A stretch of DNA of 64,000 nucleotides from Nannocystis exedens (GTDB lineage: Bacteria > Myxococcota_A > Polyangia > Nannocystales > Nannocystaceae), in contig NZ_NETK01000001.1 in the NCBI RefSeq assembly GCF_002343915.1, forward strand, positions 7,020,001 through 7,084,000. The letters run 5' to 3'. Positions within the stretch are counted from its first letter, which is position 1. Every line of letters begins with the position of its first letter. Below the pieces are notes generated by a model. The model worked only from the letters and a program-made list of their open reading frames with translations. It had not been told where the DNA came from and made no database searches. Below, piece after piece: positions 25,118-35,548 of the stretch. A program made the position numbers and the translations under genes.

Positions 25118-27421
25118 TCAGCGCCGTCGCAACTGGGGCAGCCGGACGAGGATGCCGGTGAGTCCCAGCACAGCGCAGAGCGCCACGCTCGGCACGGCGA
25201 TCCGCAGCAGCGCGGCCGGATCGCACGCGGGGCCGGCGACGACGCAGACGAGGAACACGAGCGCGGCCCCTGCCTCGCCGCCGCCGAAGCAGCGCGCGGC
25301 GAAGCGCTGGCTCCGTCGCAGCCAGAACATCAGCCCCGCGAGGGTGAGCGCGCCGAGCACGAGACCGCCGGCCACCGACCCCGCCTGGCCCAGCGCGGCG
25401 TGCAGCCCGGGCAGCACCTGCGCGGCGCCGAACTGGTCGCGCACGGGCGCCTGCATGCCCGCCAGCAGCAGCTCGGCCGGGTGCGGGGTGTACAGCGAGT
25501 AGCCGGGGTTGCCGGTCGGCCGCAGGTCGCGGTGAAGCGGAATCAACACGAAGCCCGCGGGGCGCGGCGGCGGCACGCGGGTGGGGGCCCGGACCTCGGC
25601 GGCGAAGCGGTGGCTCGGCGGCACCAGGCGCGGGACCCCGTGCTCGGGGTGAGTCTTGGCCAGCTCGCTGAACGCGATCGCGGGGTCGGCGCTGGTGAAG
25701 CGCAGGCGGCCGAAGGCGAGACGGCTCTGCACCGGCACGCGCAGGTCGAGCTGCGGATCGTCGCGGTGGGGCAGCACCGCGAACGTGGCGCCGGCGAGCA
25801 GATCCCACGGCGGGACCTCGAGCTCGCCGAGGCGATTGACGAACCCGAGTTCCAGACCGCGGGTGGGGGGGTCGAGGCGGAGGTGGACGCGCTGGTCGAG
25901 CGCCAGCGCGGCCCCCGGCGCGCCGACGAAGGCGAGCGGCGGAGCCTCGGTCGCGCCGCCGGGGTCGAGGTACGGACCGGCGTAGTTGAGCGTGACGAGC
26001 TCGCGCAGGCTGGGGTCGGCCGGGGCGTCGTCGGGGCGCGGCTCCTCGTAAAGGAGGTGGCGGGTCTGGTTACTGCCGAGCGTGACGGTGGCGCGGACGC
26101 TGGCGACGAAGTGGTAGTCGCGCAGCGGCACGTACGGCCCGTCGAGGTCGCGCGCCCGCATGAGCTGGAACAGGTTGATGTTGGGGTCGCGCGGGCGCAG
26201 CTTGTAGAACTCGCCGACGCGGGTCTTCACGTGCTCGCGCGTGCAGGCGACGTGGACGTCGAAGCCGGGGTTGCCGGCGCGCGCCGGGTCCTTGTCGCGC
26301 AGGATGACGGTGTCGACGTCGGCCGCGACGGCGTAGGCCGGCACCACCACGAGGTTGTCGCCGGGGATGATCTCGCCGGCCCGGTGCCCGCGCGGGTCGG
26401 CGCGCAGCACGACCTCGTAGCGCTTGCCCGGCTCGAGGCCGAGGCCGTCGGCGAGCACGATGGTCTGGCCGTAGTCGCTCGGCTGCAGACCGACGCCGAG
26501 GTGCTGCTCGAGCGCGACCGCGCCGGCCGGGGCGCCGGGCAGCGCGCTCGGCTCGACCGAGAACACCGGCGCGCGCGGGTCCCCGCCCGCGAGCACGAGC
26601 AGGCCGGCGAGGGTGGCCGCGGCGGCCGTCAGCGGGGCGACGGCCACCACCCGCTCGGCTGGTTCGGCCGGGTCGCCGCCTTCGGCGCCGCCCGTGCCGG
26701 GGCCGGCCGCGAAGCTGCTCCAAAGGACAGCCTGGCCCGCGGCCGCCAGCGCGCCGGCCAGCGCGGCCTCGCCGGTCCATGCCTCCTCGACCATGGTCGA
26801 AAGGCCAGCCGCGAGCGCGCCCGGGGCGGCCAGCAGGGCGGCCAGCGCCAGGGTGGCCCACGCCACCAGGGCGAAGCCCGCCAGCAGGCCGACGCCGGCG
26901 AGGTCGTCGCCGTCGGGCCGACGACGAGCGACCAGCGCGAGCGCCAGCACGATCGCGGCCAGCAGCGGACCCGCCGCCCACGGGGCCAGGCCGAGGCCGT
27001 CGCGCAGGACCTCGCCGCCTTGCTGGGCGAGCAGCAGCCCGCCGGCGGCGAGGGCGGCGGCAAGACCTGCGCACGCGGACAGGAACTTCAAGACATGTCC
27101 GAAGCGACCGGAACTTCGGGACACGTCATCGGCCTCGCCGTCGCCGAGGCGCGCCTCGGCCCAGTGGAGGCCGGCGCCGAGCAGGCCGGCGAGCCACCAC
27201 CAGGCGAGCGCGCCGGGGCCGCCGACGGCGAGCGCGAACGCGGCCCCGACGACCGCGCCGAGGCCGGCGCCCGCCCACAGGCGGAGCCGCGCGCGGCTGG
27301 GGCGGAACGCTTGCGCCAGGCCGCGGAGCTGCGGGGCGCCGCCGAGGGCGGCGACCAGCAGGCCGGCGGACGCGAAGACGGCGACGAGGAGCGCGAGCAG
27401 GCCGGAAGTGGGATCGAACAT
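25118..27421 (-). CDS. Membrane protein resembling alanine/cation symporters, with large extracytoplasmic insert
   Basis: A 767-residue membrane protein with about eight N-terminal hydrophobic segments (residues 5-290), a soluble beta-rich region (about 300-675) and two C-terminal hydrophobic segments. Short stretches recall the AGCS alanine/glycine:cation symporter family: GPGALAWWWLAGLLGAGLHW ending in AEA, FGHVLKFLSACAG, a degenerate AAGPGTGGAE and a final AALLRIAVPSV. However, the conserved sodium- and substrate-site sequences of AGCS are badly altered. The roughly 375-residue insert (with PGDNLVVVPAY, RDKDPARAGNPGFD) is not seen in AGCS transporters. A derived symporter or sensor is possible. 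The selC tRNA lies 19 bp upstream on the same strand. TGTCC/GGACA motifs lie inside the gene near 27095-27125. Confidence 0.6.
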   Translation of the reverse strand: MFDPTSGLLALLVAVFASAGLLVAALGGAPQLRGLAQAFRPSRARLRLWAGAGLGAVVGAAFALAVGGPGALAWWWLAGLLGAGLHWAEARLGDGEADDVSRSSGRFGHVLKFLSACAGLAAALAAGGLLLAQQGGEVLRDGLGLAPWAAGPLLAAIVLALALVARRRPDGDDLAGVGLLAGFALVAWATLALAALLAAPGALAAGLSTMVEEAWTGEAALAGALAAAGQAVLWSSFAAGPGTGGAEGGDPAEPAERVVAVAPLTAAAATLAGLLVLAGGDPRAPVFSVEPSALPGAPAGAVALEQHLGVGLQPSDYGQTIVLADGLGLEPGKRYEVVLRADPRGHRAGEIIPGDNLVVVPAYAVAADVDTVILRDKDPARAGNPGFDVHVACTREHVKTRVGEFYKLRPRDPNINLFQLMRARDLDGPYVPLRDYHFVASVRATVTLGSNQTRHLLYEEPRPDDAPADPSLRELVTLNYAGPYLDPGGATEAPPLAFVGAPGAALALDQRVHLRLDPPTRGLELGFVNRLGELEVPPWDLLAGATFAVLPHRDDPQLDLRVPVQSRLAFGRLRFTSADPAIAFSELAKTHPEHGVPRLVPPSHRFAAEVRAPTRVPPPRPAGFVLIPLHRDLRPTGNPGYSLYTPHPAELLLAGMQAPVRDQFGAAQVLPGLHAALGQAGSVAGGLVLGALTLAGLMFWLRRSQRFAARCFGGGEAGAALVFLVCVVAGPACDPAALLRIAVPSVALCAVLGLTGILVRLPQLRRR

Positions 27422-27440
27422 GCGTCAGTGCCGAGGAGAT

Positions 27441-27535
27441 CGGAGGCGCACAGGAATCGAACCTGCCCAGGGCGCTCCTCGCACCCCACTCCGGTGTTGA
27501 AGACCGGGGGCCGCACCAGCGAGCCGAGCGCCTCC
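27441..27535 (-). tRNA. selC: tRNA-Sec (anticodon UCA)
   Basis: A 95-nt tRNA gene with all marks of a bacterial selenocysteine tRNA. The 8-bp acceptor stem GGAGGCGC/GCGCCTCC is closed by discriminator G. The anticodon stem CCGGT/ACCGG carries loop CTTCAAC, giving anticodon TCA. A long variable arm (GTGGGGTGCGAGGAGCGCCC) follows, then the T arm GCAGG-TTCGATT-CCTGT. It aligns well with E. coli selC (for example GGGCAGGTTCGA). The 3' CCA is not encoded. It implies that UGA is read as Sec in some genes of this organism, with selA, selB and selD expected elsewhere. Confidence 0.95.
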
Positions 27536-27582
27536 GCGGGCGAGGATAGCGGAAGCGCTCCGGCGAGGGAACGGCGCGGGGC

Positions 27583-28215
27583 TCACATCTCGGGCTCGCC
27601 GGCGATGCCGCACACCTCACGGCAGCCGGTCACGTCGAAGAACGCCTCGCTGCGGCCCTGGAAGACGTACTGCGAGGTCACGCCGTTGCTGTCGAACACG
27701 CCGAACGGCAGCGGCGTGTAGCGGTAGGTCTCGTTGTACGTCTCCGGGCTGTACTCTTCGAGCTGGATCCGGACCCCCTCCTTCGGCGGCACCACGCCGG
27801 CGGCGATGTCCTCCTCGCTCGGCTGCGGCGGCTCCGGCTGGCCCTTGGGCACGAACTCGGTCCAGGTCATCAGCGTCTCGTCGTACTCGTACTCGAAGCA
27901 GCGGCAGTAGTAGCCGCCCTGCTCCTTGCTCAGGTCGCACTGGCTCGACTTCAGGCCCTGGTCCCCCATCGAGTCGTTGCACGCCGCGGCGGCCACGACC
28001 TTCGCCTCCTTGTCGAAGAAGATCATGTACTTCTCTTGACGCAGGCCGGAGCCGAAGTCGCCGATGACGTCGCCGTCCTCGAGCGCGAACAGCGAGAGCA
28101 CCCAGGTGCCCTGCTCGTCGAACAGCGGGATCGGTTCTTCCTTGCACCCGGCGGCGAGGACCGGGAGTGCGCAGGTGGTCGCTACGAGCGCGCGGATGAG
28201 AGCAGTCTTGTGCAT
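27583..28215 (-). CDS. Lipoprotein of unknown function
   Basis: A 210-residue predicted lipoprotein. The signal [20 protein letters not shown] ends in LAAGC (Cys24). The mature part is acidic, with Cys pairs ([20 protein letters not shown]) likely forming disulfides in the periplasm or outside. No family is recognised. The first ATG that gives a signal peptide, 28215, is chosen; the longer frame upstream is the shadow of dnaJ. It is divergent from dnaJ with 150 bp between the starts. Confidence 0.75.
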   Translation of the reverse strand: MHKTALIRALVATTCALPVLAAGCKEEPIPLFDEQGTWVLSLFALEDGDVIGDFGSGLRQEKYMIFFDKEAKVVAAAACNDSMGDQGLKSSQCDLSKEQGGYYCRCFEYEYDETLMTWTEFVPKGQPEPPQPSEEDIAAGVVPPKEGVRIQLEEYSPETYNETYRYTPLPFGVFDSNGVTSQYVFQGRSEAFFDVTGCREVCGIAGEPEM

Positions 28216-28326
28216 CGGGCAGTGTCCTCGGGGGCGCCACGCTACCACAAGCGTCATCGCCGCGCGCGCTCCGCTGAGCGCGTGGCGGTCCGCACGGCCG
28301 CCCCCGCCGACTCGGGGGAGCCGTCG

Positions 28327-28355
28327 TTGACAGCGACCACTCAGGTGTTTAGCTT
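28327..28355 (+). promoter_or_regulatory. Possible sigma-70 promoter of dnaJ
   Basis: TTGACA (28327-28332), a 17-base spacer and TAGCTT (28350-28355). The -35 is perfect and the -10 weak (3 of 6). Transcription would start about 28362, only about four bases before the GTG at 28366, implying a near-leaderless mRNA. It conflicts with the alternative TTG start at 28327. Confidence 0.35.
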
Positions 28356-28365
28356 CTCGCGCGCG

Positions 28366-29484
28366 GTGCCCGCAAAACGCGATTACTATGAGGTTCTCGG
28401 GGTCGAACGAACGGCTCCTGCGCCCGACATCAAGCGCGCCTATCGGAAGGCGGCGATGCAGTGGCATCCCGACCGCAACCCCGGCAACCCCGAGGCCGAG
28501 GAGCGGTTCAAGGAGGCGGCCGAGGCGTTCGAGGTGCTGAGCGACGACAACAAGCGTCGGCTCTACGATCAATACGGCCACGAGGGCCCGTCGCGCGCCG
28601 GCTTCTCCGGTTTCCAGGGCACCGACGAGATCTTCAGCCGCTTCAGCGACCTGTTCGGCGACCTGTTCGGCAACCTCGGGTTCGGCGGCCGTCGCGACGG
28701 CCCGCAGCGCGGCGGGGACCTCAAGACCCGCGTGGTCATCCCGTTCGCCGAGGCGGTGTCCGGCGTCGAGCGCGAGCTCACGGTCCAGCGCCGCGAGGCC
28801 TGTGACGACTGCAACGGCAGCGGCGCCGCCCCCGGCACCAGGCCGCAAACCTGCAGTCAGTGCGGCGGTCACGGACAGGTGATCCACCGCCAGGGCTTCT
28901 TCACCATCCAGACCACCTGCCCGCGCTGCCAGGGCCAGGGGTCGATGATCACCTCGCCGTGCAAGACCTGCTCGGGCACCGGCGCGGTCCAGCGCGAGGC
29001 CACCCTCAAGGTCAACATCCCCGCCGGCGTCGACGACGGCCAGACCTTGCGGATCCCCGGCCGCGGCATGGCCGGCGTCAAGGGCGGCCCGCCCGGCAAC
29101 CTCTACGTCGAGGTCGCCGTCCAGCCCGACGAGCGGTTCCAGCGCGACGAGTACGACGTCCACTCGAAGGTCACGATCTCGATGGTCCAGGCGGCGCTCG
29201 GCTGCACCGTCAAGGCCGCGACCCTGTCCGGCGACATCGACCTCGAGCTCGAGGCCGGCACCCAGCCGAACCACGTCATCACCCGCAAGGGCAAGGGCGT
29301 GCCGGTGATCGGCGGGCGCGGCTTCGGCGACCACCACATCCACGTCGAGGTCACCGTGCCGACCAAGCTGTCGGGCGACCAGGAGGACCTCCTGCGCGAG
29401 CTCGCCGAGCTCGGCGGCGAGTCGGTCGCCGAGCCGAAGAAGGGCTTCTTCAGCAGCCTGCGCCGGCGCAAGCGCGGCTGCTGA
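28366..29484 (+). CDS. dnaJ: Chaperone protein DnaJ
   Basis: A 372-residue type I Hsp40 co-chaperone that stimulates DnaK ATPase and delivers unfolded clients. The J domain starts [10 protein letters not shown] and has HPD in [10 protein letters not shown] Gly/Phe-rich segment follows ([21 protein letters not shown]). Four zinc-finger repeats come next: [32 protein letters not shown]. The C-terminal substrate-binding domain ends with a basic tail. The GTG at 28366 gives the family-typical start. A TTG at 28327, preceded by GGGGGAG six bases away, is a credible alternative that would add 13 residues. No dnaK or grpE is adjacent. A hairpin (29503-29530) follows. Confidence 0.93.
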   Translation: MPAKRDYYEVLGVERTAPAPDIKRAYRKAAMQWHPDRNPGNPEAEERFKEAAEAFEVLSDDNKRRLYDQYGHEGPSRAGFSGFQGTDEIFSRFSDLFGDLFGNLGFGGRRDGPQRGGDLKTRVVIPFAEAVSGVERELTVQRREACDDCNGSGAAPGTRPQTCSQCGGHGQVIHRQGFFTIQTTCPRCQGQGSMITSPCKTCSGTGAVQREATLKVNIPAGVDDGQTLRIPGRGMAGVKGGPPGNLYVEVAVQPDERFQRDEYDVHSKVTISMVQAALGCTVKAATLSGDIDLELEAGTQPNHVITRKGKGVPVIGGRGFGDHHIHVEVTVPTKLSGDQEDLLRELAELGGESVAEPKKGFFSSLRRRKRGC

Positions 29485-29502
29485 GCCCGCCGGCGGCGCG
29501 CG

Positions 29503-29530
29503 AGGGGCGTGCCCGTCCGGGCATGCCCCT
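29503..29530. terminator. Hairpin between convergent dnaJ and MOSC genes
   Basis: aggggcgtgccc and gggcatgcccct form a 12-bp stem (one G-T pair) with loop GTCC. It lies 18 bp after the dnaJ stop. Further GGGCATGTCC and GGGCAGGTCC elements continue up to the MOSC stop codon, so several stacked family members fill this gap. Confidence 0.6.
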
Positions 29531-29569
29531 TCGGGCATGTCCCTGAGTGCATGTGCGGAAGGGCAGGTC

Positions 29570-30064
29570 CTAAGGGTCCTGCCCGAGCAGACAGACCGCG
29601 GCTCGCTCGCGGACCACGCCCTCGCGCAGGACCCGGGCGTAGAGGCGGCTCCACCCGGGGTGGAGCTTGGCGGAGATCCGCTTGAACTCGCCGCCCGTGA
29701 ACGAGCCGGCGATCGTGTTGCAGGGCGGGGCGGGGCCGGTGATCTCGAGCAGCACGTCGTCGCCGACGGCCAGGCGGTCGCCGACGCCGACGCGGTCCCA
29801 GTCGAGGCCGGCGATCGTGAGGTTCTCGCCGGTGGTGCCGGGGGCGATCGGGTGACCCTCGGCGGCCAGCGCCTCGATGCGCTCGAGCGCGAACAGACAG
29901 ACCGCGCGGTCGGGGCCCCCGTGGTGCTTGAGGTCGCGCTGGCGGTCGCCGGCGACCCCGCTCGTGGTCACCAGCGCAAGGCCGACGGCGTGCTTCGGCA
30001 CCCCGCCCGCGGGGTTGACGTGAACGCCGACGACGACGCCGCGCTCGTCCGGGGCCGTGGCCAT
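29570..30064 (-). CDS. MOSC domain-containing protein
   Basis: A 164-residue stand-alone MOSC (MOCO sulfurase C-terminal) domain. Recognisable elements are the start VVVGVHVNPAGGVPK, GDRQRDLKHHGGPDRAV, TGENLTIAGLDW and the conserved Cys in GPAPPCNTIAG. MOSC domains handle sulfur or molybdenum cofactor chemistry and detoxify N-hydroxylated compounds in some species; the role here is unknown. GAGG lies five bases before the ATG. It starts 7 bp after a small lipoprotein gene, suggesting one transcript. Confidence 0.88.
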   Translation of the reverse strand: MATAPDERGVVVGVHVNPAGGVPKHAVGLALVTTSGVAGDRQRDLKHHGGPDRAVCLFALERIEALAAEGHPIAPGTTGENLTIAGLDWDRVGVGDRLAVGDDVLLEITGPAPPCNTIAGSFTGGEFKRISAKLHPGWSRLYARVLREGVVRERAAVCLLGQDP

Positions 30065-30071
30065 GGTCGCC

Positions 30072-30359
30072 TCACTTGGCGTCGCCGCAGCGCTGCAGCG
30101 CTTCCATCGAGTCGGCCGCCAGCGCGCAGCGGACCTCGGCGGCGGTGCCCTCGCTCAGGCACGTGGCCTGGAGGTCCTTCGCCATGTCCTTCGCCAGCCG
30201 GGTGGTCTTGTCGACCTCGGCCGGGCTGGCCCCGCCGGCCATCAACCTCTCGAAGTGGGCCGCGAACTGGGCGCACTCGGCCTCCGTCGCCTTGCCGTTG
30301 GAACATGCCCCAAGGAGCAGGACGAGGGACGCGCAGGCGGAGAGGGTGACGTGTCGCAT
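30072..30359 (-). CDS. Small Cys-rich lipoprotein
   Basis: A 95-residue predicted lipoprotein with signal MRHVTLSACASLVLLLGACS and lipid Cys19. The mature domain of about 75 residues is helical in character and has four Cys (AECAQF, ATCLS, VRCALA, QRCGD) that could form two disulfides, as in small helical-hairpin periplasmic proteins. No family is recognised. AGGACC lies just before the ATG. It sits between pruA (89 bp upstream) and the MOSC gene (7 bp downstream). Confidence 0.72.
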   Translation of the reverse strand: MRHVTLSACASLVLLLGACSNGKATEAECAQFAAHFERLMAGGASPAEVDKTTRLAKDMAKDLQATCLSEGTAAEVRCALAADSMEALQRCGDAK

Positions 30360-30448
30360 GAGGGGTCCTCGGGACTGGCTTACGGGCGAAGGTAGACGAA
30401 GTCGAGGCGCGGATGCGCGCAGCCCGCTGTGCGGCCGAGGACGCCGCC

Positions 30449-32086
<1,638 letters not shown>

Positions 32087-32236
32087 CAGGGCGGTCTCCA
32101 GGCTGGCGCAAGCATGCACGGAATCCCGGCCGTCGGCGACGGTCGTGGTGGCTCCAGGCATGCCGCCCAGACGGGCGCGAAGGCTATCAGGCTCCGGGCT
32201 CGCTGACAGGGGTCTGCATGCGCGGGATCGCGCACA

Positions 32237-32863
32237 TCAGCGGCGGCGCGGGCGACGGCGGAGGGCGAGGAGGGCGAGGCCGGCGAGGCTGGCGGGGCCG
32301 CTGGCGGCCAGGTCGCAGCCGCGGCGGGTGGCCGGGGCTGGGCCGTCCACGGCCGGCGGCGCGGCTGGAGGCTCGATGCGCGGCGGTTCGCGGCTCTGCG
32401 TCTCGGGCGAGGCCGGAGCCGGGGGCGGCGTGCCGGCGCCGAGCGCCGCGAGATCTTCGTCGGCGGTGCCCATCTGCCGGGTGCGTGAGCACATCGTGTC
32501 GCCGAGATCGCCCTCGCCGGTGCGGTGGGCGTAGACCAGGTAGTGCTTGCCGAGGACGAAGCTGCGGCCGCAGGCGGCGCTGCTGGAGCGGGTGACGATC
32601 GTCGTCGACGCCGGCAGGTCGCCCTTGAACACCCGCTGGACGGCGAGCACGTAGCGGACCATGCCGGTGGTGTCGGAGGTCTGCACGTGCTCGACGCGGC
32701 CCTCGAACACGGCCTCGGCCTGGTCGCGGGCGACGGTGGGCGCGGGCGGCGGCATGCAGCTGCAGGCCTGCACCTCGTGAGGAACCCCCCACGCTGCGAC
32801 CGCGATGAGGCTCACGGCGAGGAGGATTGGGCGTTGCCGGTGCAAGTCCCGCAAGCTAACCAC
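32237..32863 (-). CDS. Secreted TIMP/netrin-like protein with MYXO-CTERM-like end
   Basis: A 208-residue protein starting at GTG 32863. A hydrophobic signal leads to CSCMPPPAP, the start of a tissue-inhibitor-of-metalloproteinase/netrin-like (NTR) fold in which the N-terminal CxC is diagnostic. Supporting sequence includes VFEGRVEHV, VQRVFKGD and AACGRSFVLGKHYLVYA. In animals such domains inhibit metalloproteases; in bacteria the role is unknown. A Pro/Ala-rich linker precedes GCDLAASGP, a hydrophobic stretch and RRRPRRR, the form of a MYXO-CTERM signal. Interesting neighbours are the metzincin-like genes, but no contact is implied. Confidence 0.75.
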   Translation of the reverse strand: MVSLRDLHRQRPILLAVSLIAVAAWGVPHEVQACSCMPPPAPTVARDQAEAVFEGRVEHVQTSDTTGMVRYVLAVQRVFKGDLPASTTIVTRSSSAACGRSFVLGKHYLVYAHRTGEGDLGDTMCSRTRQMGTADEDLAALGAGTPPPAPASPETQSREPPRIEPPAAPPAVDGPAPATRRGCDLAASGPASLAGLALLALRRRPRRR

Positions 32864-32974
32864 GCACCGGCGCGCCCGGCAAGCGGCGTGCCGGCCTCGG
32901 GGCCTTGTGGCGCCTTGCGATCGTCGCCGATCGGGGCGCGGCCCTGAACGAGGTTATTTGCGAGGAAGCCAGCG

Positions 32975-34582
<1,608 letters not shown>

Positions 34583-34595
34583 GTTTCGGCGCTCC

Positions 34596-34621
34596 GGGAC
34601 ATGTCCTGACGGGCATGTCCC
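34596..34621. terminator. Hairpin GGGACATGTCC-TGAC-GGGCATGTCCC
   Basis: An 11-bp stem (one mismatch or wobble) with a 4-base loop, 13 bp after the ABC-F stop codon. Two more GGGACAGG-like half-sites follow up to 34675. It lies between the convergent ABC-F and lytic transglycosylase genes. Part of the dispersed family. Confidence 0.55.
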
Positions 34622-34775
34622 GAGGGCCCTGTTCGGAGGGACTTGTCGCTCGGGACAGGCGCTCGGGACAGGAGCTCGGGCGGGATCCCGCGAAGGGCGC
34701 CCCCTCAAGAGGGTCGGCCCGCGCGCACGGCTCTGACTCCGCGGCTCCGGGCCGGCGCGCATCCCCGCGGGCGGC

Positions 34776-35399
34776 TCAGAACATCTTCTTGGCGGCGTTG
34801 ATCTTCTCGACGTACTTCTTGCTGCCGTCGGGCACGCCGCGCTTGCCGGCCTTGCGCCACTTGAGCACGTGCCCCGGTCCGCCGTGGTAAGCGGCCAGCC
34901 CGAGCTCGGTGTTGCCGTCGAACTTGCGGATCATGCGGGCCAGGTAGAGGCTGCCGGCGCGCACGTTGAAGCCGGGGTCGAGCGGGCGCGAGCGCTCGCC
35001 GAGGCTGCTCGCCAGCTCGCGCGCGGTCGAGGGCATCAGCTGCATGAGCCCCTGCGTGCCCCCCGGGCCTCGGGCCCGCGCGTTGAACTTGCTCTCGACC
35101 CAGATCACCGCGTTGATGAGCCGCGGGTCGAGCTTGTTCTTCTTGGCCGCCGACCGCACGTGCGGCTGCACCGCCGCGATTTGTTCGCGCTGCCCGGCGG
35201 GCCAGCGTTCGCAGGCGTCGCCTCCGCCGCCGTCCTGCGGGGCCATCGACGCCTCCCCAGGAGATCGCGCAGGCTCCACTGAGGTCGCACAGCCGGGAGC
35301 GCCGAAGACGCCGCCCAGCGCCATCCAAACAACGGTCCATCGCGCATGACGGAGGCCCGGGAGGGCGCGCGGCGCGGTCGAAGGCTGTAGGGTAGTCAT
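34776..35399 (-). CDS. Lytic transglycosylase (SLT domain) lipoprotein
   Basis: A 207-residue protein. The N-terminal hydrophobic stretch ends in FGAPGC, a lipobox with Cys37. The SLT catalytic domain spans about 75-200: INAVIWVESKFNARA contains the catalytic Glu, followed by GTQGLMQLMPSTA, FNVRAGSLYLARMI and LGLAAYHGGPGHV, all standard for family 1 transglycosylases that cleave peptidoglycan. Expected location is the periplasm or outer membrane; a role in wall turnover or in lysing prey walls is inferred. The long n-region makes a start further in possible. It is divergent from the metzincin-like gene at 35549 with 149 bp between. Confidence 0.88.
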   Translation of the reverse strand: MTTLQPSTAPRALPGLRHARWTVVWMALGGVFGAPGCATSVEPARSPGEASMAPQDGGGGDACERWPAGQREQIAAVQPHVRSAAKKNKLDPRLINAVIWVESKFNARARGPGGTQGLMQLMPSTARELASSLGERSRPLDPGFNVRAGSLYLARMIRKFDGNTELGLAAYHGGPGHVLKWRKAGKRGVPDGSKKYVEKINAAKKMF

Positions 35400-35548
35400 G
35401 GGTGTGCTTTATCCTACATTGTCCGGAGGAGGACCCAGACTTTAGCGAAAAATCGAGACGGGCGTGCATCTCGCCACGCGTGCTCAAAGGGAATGTTCGT
35501 ATGATGGGTTCTCGTAGCTCGCCTCGGCGAGCAGGCAGGAGCGGAGAC

